Of a stretch of DNA of 64,000 bases, positions 26,997-35,191 are shown one piece after another. Source of the stretch: CAZLBC01 sp964557575 (GTDB lineage Bacteria > Planctomycetota > Phycisphaerae > SM23-33); contig CAZLBC010000016.1 of NCBI GenBank assembly GCA_964557575.1, positions 5,810 to 69,809 on the forward strand. Reading direction: 5' to 3'. The stretch's first letter is position 1. The number at the start of each line of letters is the position of its first letter. The notes beneath the pieces are model-generated. The model was not told where the DNA came from, did no database searches, and saw nothing but the letters and a program-made list of their open reading frames with translations. The translations under genes were made by a program, and so were the position numbers.

Positions 26997-27040
26997 GGCA
27001 AAATGCAATTATATAACACCCTTTTGCATTGCAATATGCA
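26997..27040. promoter_or_regulatory. Candidate activator-binding sites
   Basis: TTGCATTTTGCC on the minus strand (26997-27008) and TTGCATTGCAATATGCA on the plus strand (27024-27040) share the TTGCATT core with the site at 25581; the latter includes the perfect palindrome TTGCATTGCAA. They lie between the activator and the plus arm. A weak -24/-12 pair (GG at 27125, GC at 27138, spacing 11 rather than 10) stands about 100 bp downstream. Confidence 0.35.
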
Positions 27041-27176
27041 TTATATGCTGTACTTCTTCGGGTTGCATCAATCTGTATCTTCGGGAAAAAACTGTTTTAT
27101 TTCCCGTGAATCAAAGCATCCTGTGGAATTTGTTTGTGCAATCTCCACGCCGCAGCTCAGGTAAAGCGATTATGGT

Positions 27177-27647
27177 ATGAAAATTGAGAAAAGAACATGG
27201 ATGCGAATCGGCATATCAGTATGGCGTGGGCGAATTTCACCCGTGATGGATACGGCGGGGGCGTTGATGGTCGTGGATATCGATGAGCGGGTTGAAACGC
27301 AGAGGCACCGGCAGCAGCTCAGCGCAGATGATTCCGTTCGAAAGGCTGCGGAAATCAGCGGATTGGGGATCGATATTCTTCTCTGCGGGGCCATATCACG
27401 ACGGATGGAATCGGCGTTGACCGTTGCGGGCGTCCATGCCATTCCCCGCCTGTGCGGCGACGTCGAACACGTACTGGCTGCTTTTTTCGACGACCGCCTC
27501 GCGGACGATGAGTTCCAGATGCCCGGGTGCGGGGGCAGGGGTATGCGGCGGCGGTTCTGCGGTCGTGGTGGTGGCGCGGGGCGTCGTGGTCGCGCGGGGC
27601 GCGGCGGGGGGATGGGGCCGTGCGGTGGAATCGGGTCCCGGCCTTGA
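27177..27647 (+). CDS. ORP-like NifX-domain protein with Gly/Arg tail
   Basis: A 156-residue protein. MRIGISVWRGRISPVMDTAGALMVVDIDE is the start of an ORP/NifX-type domain, continuing to LGIDILLCGAISRRMESALTVAGVHAIPRLCGDV (about residue 100). The last 45 residues are Gly/Arg-rich with three Cys (PGCGGRGMRRRFCGR, GPCGG), unlike the other two NifX proteins; this resembles the Cys/Gly tails seen on some metal-handling members. Start 27177 or 27201 is possible; neither has a strong ribosome site. It is the first gene on the plus side of the sigma-54 regulator. Confidence 0.75.
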   Translation: MKIEKRTWMRIGISVWRGRISPVMDTAGALMVVDIDERVETQRHRQQLSADDSVRKAAEISGLGIDILLCGAISRRMESALTVAGVHAIPRLCGDVEHVLAAFFDDRLADDEFQMPGCGGRGMRRRFCGRGGGAGRRGRAGRGGGMGPCGGIGSRP

Positions 27648-27670
27648 TCGACCGGTGGTTGCGTTCGGTT

Positions 27671-27686
27671 TGGCACGGGAATTGAT
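27671..27686 (+). promoter_or_regulatory. Sigma-54 promoter of the plus arm
   Basis: TGGCACGGGAATTGAT matches the consensus TGGCACG-N4-TTGCW at every defined position except GC being GA at -12. Transcription would start near 27697, about 47 bases before the DUF5320 gene, the same distance as in the minus arm. Confidence 0.75.
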
Positions 27687-27743
27687 GGATGATACGTGAT
27701 GAACGTATGAGAGTGATCATGTCTTGACGAAAGGAGAATGACA

Positions 27744-28118
27744 ATGCCCGGTGGAGACGGAACAGGACCGATGGGACAGGGGCCGATGACGGGACGGGCC
27801 GCGGGATACTGCGCGGGGTACCCGGTTCCCGGGTACATGAATTTCGCACCGGGAGGCGGATTACGCGGTCGCGGCGGCGGATGGTTTCGACGGGGGACCG
27901 GCAGAGGATGGCGTAACCGTTACTATGCCACCGGTATGACCGGGTACCAGCCGGCCGCCGCCGGCGTGCCCGTACCGGAAGCGTATCCTGCGTGGAATCG
28001 TCCGACGCCGGAACAGCAGGCAGAAGACCTGAAGGCGGAAGCGGGGTATCTCGAGCAGGCCCTTGCACAGGTAAAACAGCGACTGGAAGAACTCGATAAA
28101 GAGTCGGACGCGAAATAA
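27744..28118 (+). CDS. DUF5320 protein
   Basis: A 124-residue protein. It starts MPGGDGTGPMGQGPMTGRAAGYCAG, the Gly/Met-rich lead typical of DUF5320, continues with a Gly/Arg/Tyr-rich middle and ends in an amphipathic helix (AEDLKAEAGYLEQALAQVKQRLEELD) with heptad spacing, suggesting oligomerisation. Such proteins are found beside NifX/Mrp genes in anaerobes; their role is unknown. The ATG at 27744 has AAAGGAG 7 bases upstream; an earlier ATG at 27738 is too close to it. The stop TAA shares its last base with the next ATG. Confidence 0.85.
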   Translation: MPGGDGTGPMGQGPMTGRAAGYCAGYPVPGYMNFAPGGGLRGRGGGWFRRGTGRGWRNRYYATGMTGYQPAAAGVPVPEAYPAWNRPTPEQQAEDLKAEAGYLEQALAQVKQRLEELDKESDAK

Positions 28119-28999
28119 TGCACATCGCGGTTACCAGCGGGAAGGGGGGAACGGGCAAGACCACGGTCGCCGCGGCGCTGGCTTCGATTGCAGCCGACGA
28201 GGGGATGTCCGCGGCGTATGTTGACTGTGACGTTGAGGAGCCGAACGGCCACCTGTTTTTGAAGCCACGGATACGGGATCGTGCCGATGTCTGCCGTCCC
28301 GTTCCCGCGGTGGATGAAAGCCGGTGTACCTATTGCGGTGCATGCGCGGCATTTTGCGCCTACAACGCCATTGCATGCGCCGGGCAGAGCCTGATGGTTT
28401 TTCCCGAACTCTGCCACGGGTGCGGGGGGTGCAGGCTCCTGTGCCCCGCACAGGCGATCACTGAAACCAGGCGGAAGATCGGCTGCGTAGAAATCGGCAC
28501 TGCCGGTGCGATCGGGTTTGTACACGGCATTCTCGATGTCGGGGAGGCGATGAGCCCGCCCCTGATACGATCGGTCAAGGAATACGCGCCCCGCGCCGCC
28601 GTTACGGTTCTCGACTCTCCCCCCGGCACGTCGTGTCCGGTTATTGAAAGTGTTCGGGACTGTGATTATGCCGTGCTGGTCACGGAACCGACGCCGTTCG
28701 GCCTCAGCGATTTGAAGCTTGCGGTTGACATGGTTCGCGCCCTCGGCATTCCCCATGGTGTGGTATTGAATCGATCGGGCGGGGGCGACGGCGATACGCG
28801 TGCGTACCTCGCTGAATGGGGTATCGATGTCCTGGCTGCCATACCCGATGATCGCAGGATTGCGGAGGCCTATTCTCGCGGTGAAGTGATCACGGCCTTG
28901 TCGGAAGACATCCGGACCATTTTTCGCGGGCTGTTGCGCGCGGTGACGAAACCTGCCGTGAATGTGAACGCTGTTCGTGGAGATGGCGCAATACCATGA
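28118..28999 (+). CDS. MinD-family ATPase with inserted 2[4Fe-4S] module (ORP-operon type)
   Basis: A 293-residue protein. TSGKGGTGKTTVAAALAS is the deviant Walker A of the MinD/ParA group. Residues about 69-110 form a bacterial ferredoxin insert with CTYCGACAAFC and CHGCGGCRLLCP, eight Cys for two [4Fe-4S] clusters. LDSPPGTSCPV is the Walker B/switch region. In D. vulgaris the ORP complex contains two such proteins (DVU2103/2104, recalled from the literature). It probably transfers electrons or clusters with ATP as a switch. It is translationally coupled to DUF5320 upstream and to its paralogue downstream. Confidence 0.93.
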   Translation: MHIAVTSGKGGTGKTTVAAALASIAADEGMSAAYVDCDVEEPNGHLFLKPRIRDRADVCRPVPAVDESRCTYCGACAAFCAYNAIACAGQSLMVFPELCHGCGGCRLLCPAQAITETRRKIGCVEIGTAGAIGFVHGILDVGEAMSPPLIRSVKEYAPRAAVTVLDSPPGTSCPVIESVRDCDYAVLVTEPTPFGLSDLKLAVDMVRALGIPHGVVLNRSGGGDGDTRAYLAEWGIDVLAAIPDDRRIAEAYSRGEVITALSEDIRTIFRGLLRAVTKPAVNVNAVRGDGAIP

Positions 29000-29871
29000 A
29001 AGAACTGGCGATCGTAAGCGGGAAGGGGGGCACGGGCAAGACGTCGATCGCTGCGTCATTCGCGGCACTGTCCGGCGCGAGCGTCCTGGCCGACTGCGAC
29101 GTGGATGCCGCCGATCTCTACCTCGTAACGGATCCGGTCGTCATCAGCCGGCACGAATTCTCCGGCGGCAAGCGGGCCGAGATTATACCCGCACGGTGCA
29201 CCGACTGCGGCGTGTGCCGGGAACTCTGCCGCTTTGATGCGGTGCGCCGCGACGGTGAAACCGGGAATCTGTTCGTGGATCCGATAGGGTGTGAGGGATG
29301 CGGCGTCTGTCACCGGTTTTGCGATGAGGGGGCGGTTTCATTCACGGACGCCGTGAACGGGGAATGGTTTGTTTCGCAAACCCGTTTCGGGCCGATGGTG
29401 CACGCGAGACTGGGTATCGCCGAGGAGAACTCGGGAAAGCTGGTCACGACCGTGCGCAACGCCGCCCGTGACATCGCGGATAGCAACGGCAGTGATATGG
29501 TGATCATCGACGGTTCGCCCGGTATCGGCTGCCCGGTGATCGCCTCCGTCGCGGGAGTCGACTGCGCGCTGATAATCACCGAGCCGACATTGAGCGGCGA
29601 GCACGACCTCCGCCGGGTTGCCGATCTCAGTGACCATTTCTCCATCCCCACAGTGGTTTGCGTGAATAAATGGGATATCAATGCTGAGATGACCGGGCGC
29701 ATAGAATCCACGGCGGCGGAACGGGGGATACCCGTGGTGGGGAAAATATCGTACGATCCTGTGGTTACCGAGGCCCAGGTGATGAAAAAGGCGGTTCCGG
29801 AACTGCCGGATGGAAAATGCGCGGCGGAATTGCGAGAATGCTGGAAGGCGATTACCGAGCGATTTTTCTGA
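28996..29871 (+). CDS. Second MinD-family ATPase with 2[4Fe-4S] module
   Basis: A 291-residue paralogue of the preceding protein, overlapping it by ATGA. Walker A is SGKGGTGKTSIAASFA; the ferredoxin insert has CTDCGVCRELC and CEGCGVCHRFC; IIDGSPGIGCPV is the switch region. The pair probably forms a heterodimer, as MinD proteins dimerise. The two copies differ enough not to be a recent duplication. Confidence 0.93.
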   Translation: MKELAIVSGKGGTGKTSIAASFAALSGASVLADCDVDAADLYLVTDPVVISRHEFSGGKRAEIIPARCTDCGVCRELCRFDAVRRDGETGNLFVDPIGCEGCGVCHRFCDEGAVSFTDAVNGEWFVSQTRFGPMVHARLGIAEENSGKLVTTVRNAARDIADSNGSDMVIIDGSPGIGCPVIASVAGVDCALIITEPTLSGEHDLRRVADLSDHFSIPTVVCVNKWDINAEMTGRIESTAAERGIPVVGKISYDPVVTEAQVMKKAVPELPDGKCAAELRECWKAITERFF

Positions 29872-29897
29872 GCGGTAGAGAGACGGCAGGCGGCACG

Positions 29898-30725
29898 ATG
29901 GAAACAACGATAACGGTTCTGGTTGAAGACGAGGCCGGCGATGATGGATTGCGTGCGGAACATGGTCTCTGTTTCCACATTGAACGCGGTGGTCGGCGTA
30001 TGCTTTTCGACACCGGCCAGGGCGGCGTACTTGCGGACAACGCCCGGCGGATGGAGATCTCCCTGGATGATACGGACATCGTTGTCCTGAGTCACGGACA
30101 TTACGACCACACCGGTGGCCTGGGGGTTGTTCTGAATGCCGCCGGTGAGATCCCGGTGTATGCCCATCCCGCCGCATTCGAGCCGAAATATTCCCGCAGC
30201 GACAGCGGGAACATTCGGGAAATCGGAATGCCCTTTGGTGCGAAGGATATCGGTCGGCGGGCCGATATCGTGTATGTCGAAGGGCCGATCGAGATTGCCG
30301 ACGGTTGCCGGGCAACCGGTCCCGTTCCGCGGGAGACCGATTTTGAGGATACCGGCGGCCCTTTTTTCGTGGATGCGGAATGCCGTAACGCGGATGATCT
30401 TGTCGACGACCAGGCCGTCTTTTTCGCGGGAGCGCGGGGGACGGTCGTGATACTCGGATGCGCTCATGCGGGGGTCGTGAATACGCTTCGTTACGTAAGG
30501 GCATTGACGGGGGGAAGGAAGATCGACACCGTTATCGGGGGTATGCATTTACTGCGGGCCGGCGAGGAACGGCTGGGACGGACGATCGATACGTTCCGCC
30601 GTCTGGCTGTCAGGCGACTGGCCCCCGCGCACTGTACGGGTAGGGCGGCGCAGATGCGCATTCGGGAAGCGTTTCCCGAATGCTGGTTCTCGTGTCCGGC
30701 GGGAACGGTCGTGCGCATTCCGTAG
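29898..30725 (+). CDS. Metallo-beta-lactamase-fold hydrolase
   Basis: A 275-residue protein. SHGHYDHTGGL is the HxHxDH zinc motif; GCAHAGVVNTL and GGMHLL supply later ligands. The arrangement matches the subgroup annotated as 7,8-dihydropterin-6-yl-methyl-4-(beta-D-ribofuranosyl)aminobenzene-5'-phosphate synthase-like. The ATG at 29898 is after the ATPase stop; an upstream in-frame ATG at 29817 would overlap it and has no support. It is the last gene of the plus arm, 26 bp after the second ATPase. The role with ORP is unknown. Confidence 0.88.
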   Translation: METTITVLVEDEAGDDGLRAEHGLCFHIERGGRRMLFDTGQGGVLADNARRMEISLDDTDIVVLSHGHYDHTGGLGVVLNAAGEIPVYAHPAAFEPKYSRSDSGNIREIGMPFGAKDIGRRADIVYVEGPIEIADGCRATGPVPRETDFEDTGGPFFVDAECRNADDLVDDQAVFFAGARGTVVILGCAHAGVVNTLRYVRALTGGRKIDTVIGGMHLLRAGEERLGRTIDTFRRLAVRRLAPAHCTGRAAQMRIREAFPECWFSCPAGTVVRIP

Positions 30726-30939
30726 CTCGTGTAGCGATCGGACACGATCCGGTTTTTAATTTGTTCATTGTACTGTTGATCGGCGAAACCGTGTTTTTCC
30801 TTTCAGAAACACTGCCGCTGGTTACGATAAAGAAACAGAATGCACCGTCAGACAATGCAGGTAGAACCTTGACACCGGCATGTATTCTTGTCTAATATTC
30901 GTAACTGTAACTTTTGGCAGATATTAAAGGAATGTTATT

Positions 30940-32220
30940 ATGCGCGGATTTCTTTCGTTTCCCATCCCGGCCTTGTTGGCGGTTTTCGCTGTTACCACCG
31001 GGGTCATCGAGGTTGCAGGCGGGGAGAAGCAGGAACCCCCATCGCCGAACATCAGTTTTCCGTTGCCGTCGAGCGGCTTACTGCGCGATCAGAAAAAACA
31101 GGTGGACGACAGGATCGGATGGCTCTACCGGAGCTTCCTCGACGCCGAGACCGAAGAGGGGGTTATCACGCTCTACCGGAAGCTCCTGGAGGACTATCGG
31201 CGCTACAGTGATCTGACCTACCAGACGTATGTTGCGGAAAGCTGCAATCGCTTCTTTGCGCCGCTGATGGCGAACCGGGCCGTACCGAAGGTGAAGAATA
31301 TGCGGCGGGTGGTGCGTGTCAGTGCCGCCAAGGCCCTGTCCGGCATGAAACGCATGGCATTGGTACCGTGTTACTCTCTGATGGTCCGCGATGACAACCA
31401 GGCGGTCAGGTACATGGGCTGGAAGGCGTTTTACGACGTCCGTAAAAAGATCCTCCGGTCATCTGCGAAGAACGTGGAGGCCTTCTTCAAGCTCATAGCG
31501 GACGCCCTCGCCGGCGAGGATAACGCCCTGGTGATCGATCCGGCTCTCGCGATTATCGATTTCAACAGCGAAGAAAACCAGGATATACGAGGGCGTTTTA
31601 CGGTCGATGTCCGCAGAGGATTATTGAAAGCGATCGCCGGTTCCTGGAAACGGAGGCGGTTGCACCTCATGTCGCTGGATCTCGAAATGGCGCATCATTT
31701 GAAAATATTTCCCCCTCTTGTCGATACGATTGTAACGCTCTGCAAATCGTTCGGCGGAGACAAGGCGATCAGGCGGGGAGGTTTGCAGACGATCCTTGAT
31801 ATTGCAGGCAGTGCGTCACGAAAGTGGCGGGCGTGCGCAGAGGCCGGGCAGATCAAAGAGGATTCGGTTTTACTGTCGGGCCTCGCCGGCGTGATTCAGA
31901 GTGCCGAGAAACAGATCGGTGATATCACCGGCACCAACAAAGCATTTTTCGGGGACTTGATGAAAAAGAGGGATATCCCCCACTGGTCCGAGGCCCAGGA
32001 AGCGATACTCGTTAAGTGGCCTCAACAACTGAAGAAAGAGGGGGTCGTCAGACCTGCCGAGGTAAAACCCCCGGCGCCCGAGCCGGCGGAGAAACCTGCC
32101 GAGAAGCCGGCGGAGAAACCTGCCGAGAAGCCGGCGGAGAAACCTGCCGAGAAGCCGGCGAAGAAACCTGCCGAGAAGCCGGCGGAGAAGCCGGCACCTT
32201 CCGCGACCGTAGAGGAATAA
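30940..32220 (+). CDS. Secreted alpha-helical protein with PAEK-repeat tail
   Basis: A 426-residue protein with a signal peptide (residues 1-27). The main part is alpha-helical and resembles degenerate HEAT-like repeats (VRVSAAKALSGMKRMALVPCYSLMVRDDNQAVRYMGW). The tail has nine PAEK/PAKK tetrads between Pro-rich flanks; such rigid Pro/Lys/Glu stretches span the periplasm or peptidoglycan. No catalytic motif is visible. It follows the ORP-like plus arm after a 214-bp gap and is likely a separate transcript. Function unknown. Confidence 0.65.
   Translation: MRGFLSFPIPALLAVFAVTTGVIEVAGGEKQEPPSPNISFPLPSSGLLRDQKKQVDDRIGWLYRSFLDAETEEGVITLYRKLLEDYRRYSDLTYQTYVAESCNRFFAPLMANRAVPKVKNMRRVVRVSAAKALSGMKRMALVPCYSLMVRDDNQAVRYMGWKAFYDVRKKILRSSAKNVEAFFKLIADALAGEDNALVIDPALAIIDFNSEENQDIRGRFTVDVRRGLLKAIAGSWKRRRLHLMSLDLEMAHHLKIFPPLVDTIVTLCKSFGGDKAIRRGGLQTILDIAGSASRKWRACAEAGQIKEDSVLLSGLAGVIQSAEKQIGDITGTNKAFFGDLMKKRDIPHWSEAQEAILVKWPQQLKKEGVVRPAEVKPPAPEPAEKPAEKPAEKPAEKPAEKPAEKPAKKPAEKPAEKPAPSATVEE
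32083..32190 (+). repeat. Short tandem repeat coding PAEK units
   Basis: Nine 12-bp units, alternating CCGGCGGAGAAA and CCTGCCGAGAAG codon versions, give a 24-bp period. The alternating codons look like replication slippage of a 24-bp unit; the number probably varies between strains. Confidence 0.9.
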
Positions 32221-32261
32221 CGGCCGGCCGAGCAATGTTTATACGGGGTCAGGAGTGTTTG

Positions 32262-33899
32262 TTATTCCAGTATGTCCGTTATGAGGTATTGGTGCTTGTA
32301 CTGTTCGGTCCTGCCTCTCTTCTCACGGATTTTCCGTTCCTCTTCTTGTGAGAACGTCCCGGGAGGAAGGAGTACCGGCCGTATCCCGCCGAGTCGCCGG
32401 CTTTTCCGCTTGGCATCATACTCGATATTCAGTTCCCGGAGAATGCGGTCCATCAATTCACAGAGTCGCTGCGCCTTCTCCGCGTCACTCATTTCGACCC
32501 GGAGTTCATAGTACGGGGGGGCGGAGAAGCGGCCCTGCATTTCGAAGAGATCGATGTGTTCGATGCCGGCGACGGTCCTGGCCGATTCCATTGCGCATAC
32601 GACCTGGGCTTCGGTAATTTTCTCGCCCGTCATACTCGACGTTTGGACACCGCGCGCACAGAATTCGAACAGTGGGGTCTCGCCGTAAAACCCGGTTACC
32701 CGTATACGATCGTCTATGTTGTACCGAAACAAACCCGTGTTGTTGCTGAAAACCAGGAAGTATTCCTCGCCCGTTTCCAGTTCGTGCGATCTCAGAACCG
32801 GCGGGTCGGCCGCGTCACGCTCGCCGGCGGGAATAAACTCGAGGAAGTTTGATGTGATTTCCGCCACGCCGGCAGCGGTCCCTTCTTCGAGGGGGATCGA
32901 AAAACGCCCTTCGCTGGCGAGAAGCCCGATATCGAAAATCGGGATGTTGCCGAACAACTCGCGCAGACGTTTCAGGTACAGCCGCAGGGTCCCTCCCGTC
33001 CAGTTTGTCAGGAAGCTAAGGTTCCAGACGTGTCGGGGCATCAGGCAGCCGTCCGCTTTCACCAGGCCTTCCAGTCGCCCGGCAAGCGCCGGGTTCGGCT
33101 TGAACCGGCCTTCCCTCGCGCCGGCGGGGATGCGGCCGCCGGGGGGGTGAAAGGTGCCGTCGCGGATATCCCGCAGCAGGCGATCGCAGTATCGTTGCAT
33201 GGTTTCAGCCAGCTTGATGGTGCTTGAAGGATTCGCGGTAGTGATAAAGGCAACATCCTTCACGGCGGCGTGGCGGGCGAGCGTATAAAAACGGTCGTCG
33301 GGATCATCGAGTTCGCCGGTCCACAGGGGGGCGACATACATCCTCCTGACGATGCGTTTCTGGGCCGAGGCGAGCAGGCCGCTTATGGCGCCGCACGGCA
33401 GGCCCGTCGGGCTTGATTCTTCTTTCGTGGAGGACGAAATCTGGAGGATATGCCGCATGATCGCCCCGGGTTTTCGACTGAGTACATTGAGTCCGAAGAT
33501 GTTCCAGCCGCGGCGCAGATCGGCGAGGAAGGCGCGCGTAACCGGGATGTATTTCGGCGATCCCGTCGTCCCGCTCGTCATCGAAAACATCAGCGGCGGT
33601 TCGGCGCCGGGCAGCAGCGCGCCGAAATCACCTTCCAGTACCCTGGTGACGTAATCGCGACGGTCCTCGTAACGGCCGACGGGAACGGTCCTGCTGAAAT
33701 CCTCGTAGTTATGTATCCGGCGGAATCCGTGCTCCCGTCCGAATGACGTGCCGCGGTGCCGGTGCACCAGTGACGCGAGGAGTTCATCCTGGACACGGCG
33801 CGATGCGGCGTGGGCGGCGAGAAAACGCCGTAACTGTTTTCCCGCCTGCCACATGCCGATTTTCGCGATCGGTCTGAGCAGTAGTTGGCCCGTGTTCAT
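32262..33899 (-). CDS. GH3-family acyl-adenylating enzyme
   Basis: A 545-residue member of the GH3 auxin-responsive family, part of the ANL adenylating superfamily. RHRGTSFGREHGFRRI lies near the N-terminus, the ATP loop FSMTSGTTGSPKYIPVT at about residue 107, and the C-terminal lobe has YFLVFSNNTGLFRYNIDD and ALMTGEK-like SSMTGEKITE. In plants these conjugate amino acids to hormones; bacterial members activate carboxylic acids with ATP. It stands at the end of a minus-strand cluster of fatty-acid-type genes, so activation or amide ligation of the acyl product is possible. ATG at 33899. Confidence 0.88.
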   Translation of the reverse strand: MNTGQLLLRPIAKIGMWQAGKQLRRFLAAHAASRRVQDELLASLVHRHRGTSFGREHGFRRIHNYEDFSRTVPVGRYEDRRDYVTRVLEGDFGALLPGAEPPLMFSMTSGTTGSPKYIPVTRAFLADLRRGWNIFGLNVLSRKPGAIMRHILQISSSTKEESSPTGLPCGAISGLLASAQKRIVRRMYVAPLWTGELDDPDDRFYTLARHAAVKDVAFITTANPSSTIKLAETMQRYCDRLLRDIRDGTFHPPGGRIPAGAREGRFKPNPALAGRLEGLVKADGCLMPRHVWNLSFLTNWTGGTLRLYLKRLRELFGNIPIFDIGLLASEGRFSIPLEEGTAAGVAEITSNFLEFIPAGERDAADPPVLRSHELETGEEYFLVFSNNTGLFRYNIDDRIRVTGFYGETPLFEFCARGVQTSSMTGEKITEAQVVCAMESARTVAGIEHIDLFEMQGRFSAPPYYELRVEMSDAEKAQRLCELMDRILRELNIEYDAKRKSRRLGGIRPVLLPPGTFSQEEERKIREKRGRTEQYKHQYLITDILE

Positions 33900-33964
33900 G
33901 CCGTCACTGTATATTGTTAAACAGAGTATAACAAAGGGAAAATCGGGCTGTCATTCCGGAGTTT

Positions 33965-35020
33965 TCAAGCGACGCCGGATTCGGCGGGATCAGCACGTAT
34001 TGATTCCCGGGACACGTCCAGGTTGGCGAGGTATTTGTCGAAAAAGGCCGTGGTCCTGGCGGCGTATGCGGCGGGAGTCGTGATAACCGCCTGGTTATGT
34101 TTGGCATTCTCGACGACCCACAAAAATTTCGGCGCGGGTGCAATCTGATGCAGGAGCCTGGTTTGATCGACCCTGATGTAGCTGTCTCGCTGGCCGTGAA
34201 TGAAAAAGACGGGATCGGTCACCATGTCGCGAAGGGTGTTGCGGACCGAGGGAAAGCGGCGGCCCAGTTTCGGCTGCGCAGCGCGCATCATGATCCACAG
34301 TAGCATTTTCCAGTAGAATTCCGGGTTGTTTTCGTAGGTGAGTTTGATATTTGAAAATATGTGTGCCCATCGTTTCATCAGAGCGATGAGTGTTTCTTCG
34401 GTACTGAACGCGCCGTCGCAGAGAATCGCCTTGATGTTGGGGTCGCTTCCGGCGGCGAGGATCGCCGTTCCGGCTCCCCGGCTTATGCCGAATATCCCGA
34501 TATCACCCGGTTTTCCTTCGGATTCCAGTTTTGCCTGGATAAAAGCACACGCCCCGATTGCGTCACTCACTTCCTTGTCGCTCGGCCACTGCAACGGCTT
34601 GTAATTGTCCGCATGGCTGGACTCGCCGTGTGACCGGAAATCGAAGGTGAAAATATCGTAACCGGCATTCAGCAGGCCTCGGGTGTAACGGGCGCACGAA
34701 TACATGTCGGAGCCGTACTCATGGCAAAAGACGATGGATCCCCGGTACTCGGTTCCGCCGGTATGGTTCAGTATCATACCCTGCAGGCTGGTTCCGTCGA
34801 AGGATCGGAACCGGACTTTTTCGCCCTCGAGTGGAATAAAGTCGACCGGATTCATCGACATCGGCGGGGGAGTGTCGCAAAAAATCCTGAGGCAGATTCG
34901 CACATAATACGCGAAGAGCCACACGGCCGCTATAAGCAATGACATCACGGTAGCCGTAATGGCCAGCATGGCCCAGTGCTGGGCTATCCACCTTTCCACG
35001 CTGTTTGCGAAAAACACCAT
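33965..35020 (-). CDS. Membrane-anchored alpha/beta hydrolase
   Basis: A 351-residue protein. A hydrophobic segment at about residues 18-40 anchors it to the membrane. SIVFCHEYGSDMYSCARYTRGLL is the first strand and oxyanion region, FGISRGAGTAIL the nucleophile elbow (Ser), DFRSHGESS a typical early loop, FFIHGQRDSYIR holds the acid, and ENAKHNQAV the His. Esterase or peptidase activity is inferred. It lies 170 bp downstream of the active ketosynthase and 65 bp upstream of the GH3 gene, so it could be in the same transcript. Confidence 0.85.
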   Translation of the reverse strand: MVFFANSVERWIAQHWAMLAITATVMSLLIAAVWLFAYYVRICLRIFCDTPPPMSMNPVDFIPLEGEKVRFRSFDGTSLQGMILNHTGGTEYRGSIVFCHEYGSDMYSCARYTRGLLNAGYDIFTFDFRSHGESSHADNYKPLQWPSDKEVSDAIGACAFIQAKLESEGKPGDIGIFGISRGAGTAILAAGSDPNIKAILCDGAFSTEETLIALMKRWAHIFSNIKLTYENNPEFYWKMLLWIMMRAAQPKLGRRFPSVRNTLRDMVTDPVFFIHGQRDSYIRVDQTRLLHQIAPAPKFLWVVENAKHNQAVITTPAAYAARTTAFFDKYLANLDVSRESIRADPAESGVA

Positions 35021-35191
35021 TGTTACAGGTAATCCCGTGTTCCATGTAGATCAAAGCGACGCGGTTGTACCGTGACGGTGAGGCCGTCCGGATATATATA
35101 TCGAAGATTGCCGGAGAAAGATAATAGCGAAAATGCGGAATTTATAAAACAGCTTTTTTCGAGCGTGCAGACTATTCGCGAAAACGCGCGC

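Noticed and set aside
26990..27010. Sigma-54-like TGGCA before the regulator
   Set aside because: The GG-to-GC distance is far too short.
27121..27142. Sigma-54 promoter for the gene at 27177
   Set aside because: GG and GC are 11 rather than 10 bases apart, which normally abolishes function; kept only as a weak candidate in the activator-site entry.
29310..30548. Minus-strand frame of 412 codons over the ATPase and metallo-beta-lactamase-fold genes
   Set aside because: Both plus-strand proteins have clear catalytic motifs and coupled starts.
32083..32190. Possible CRISPR-like array
   Set aside because: The 24-bp tandem units have no spacers and are in frame as PAEK.
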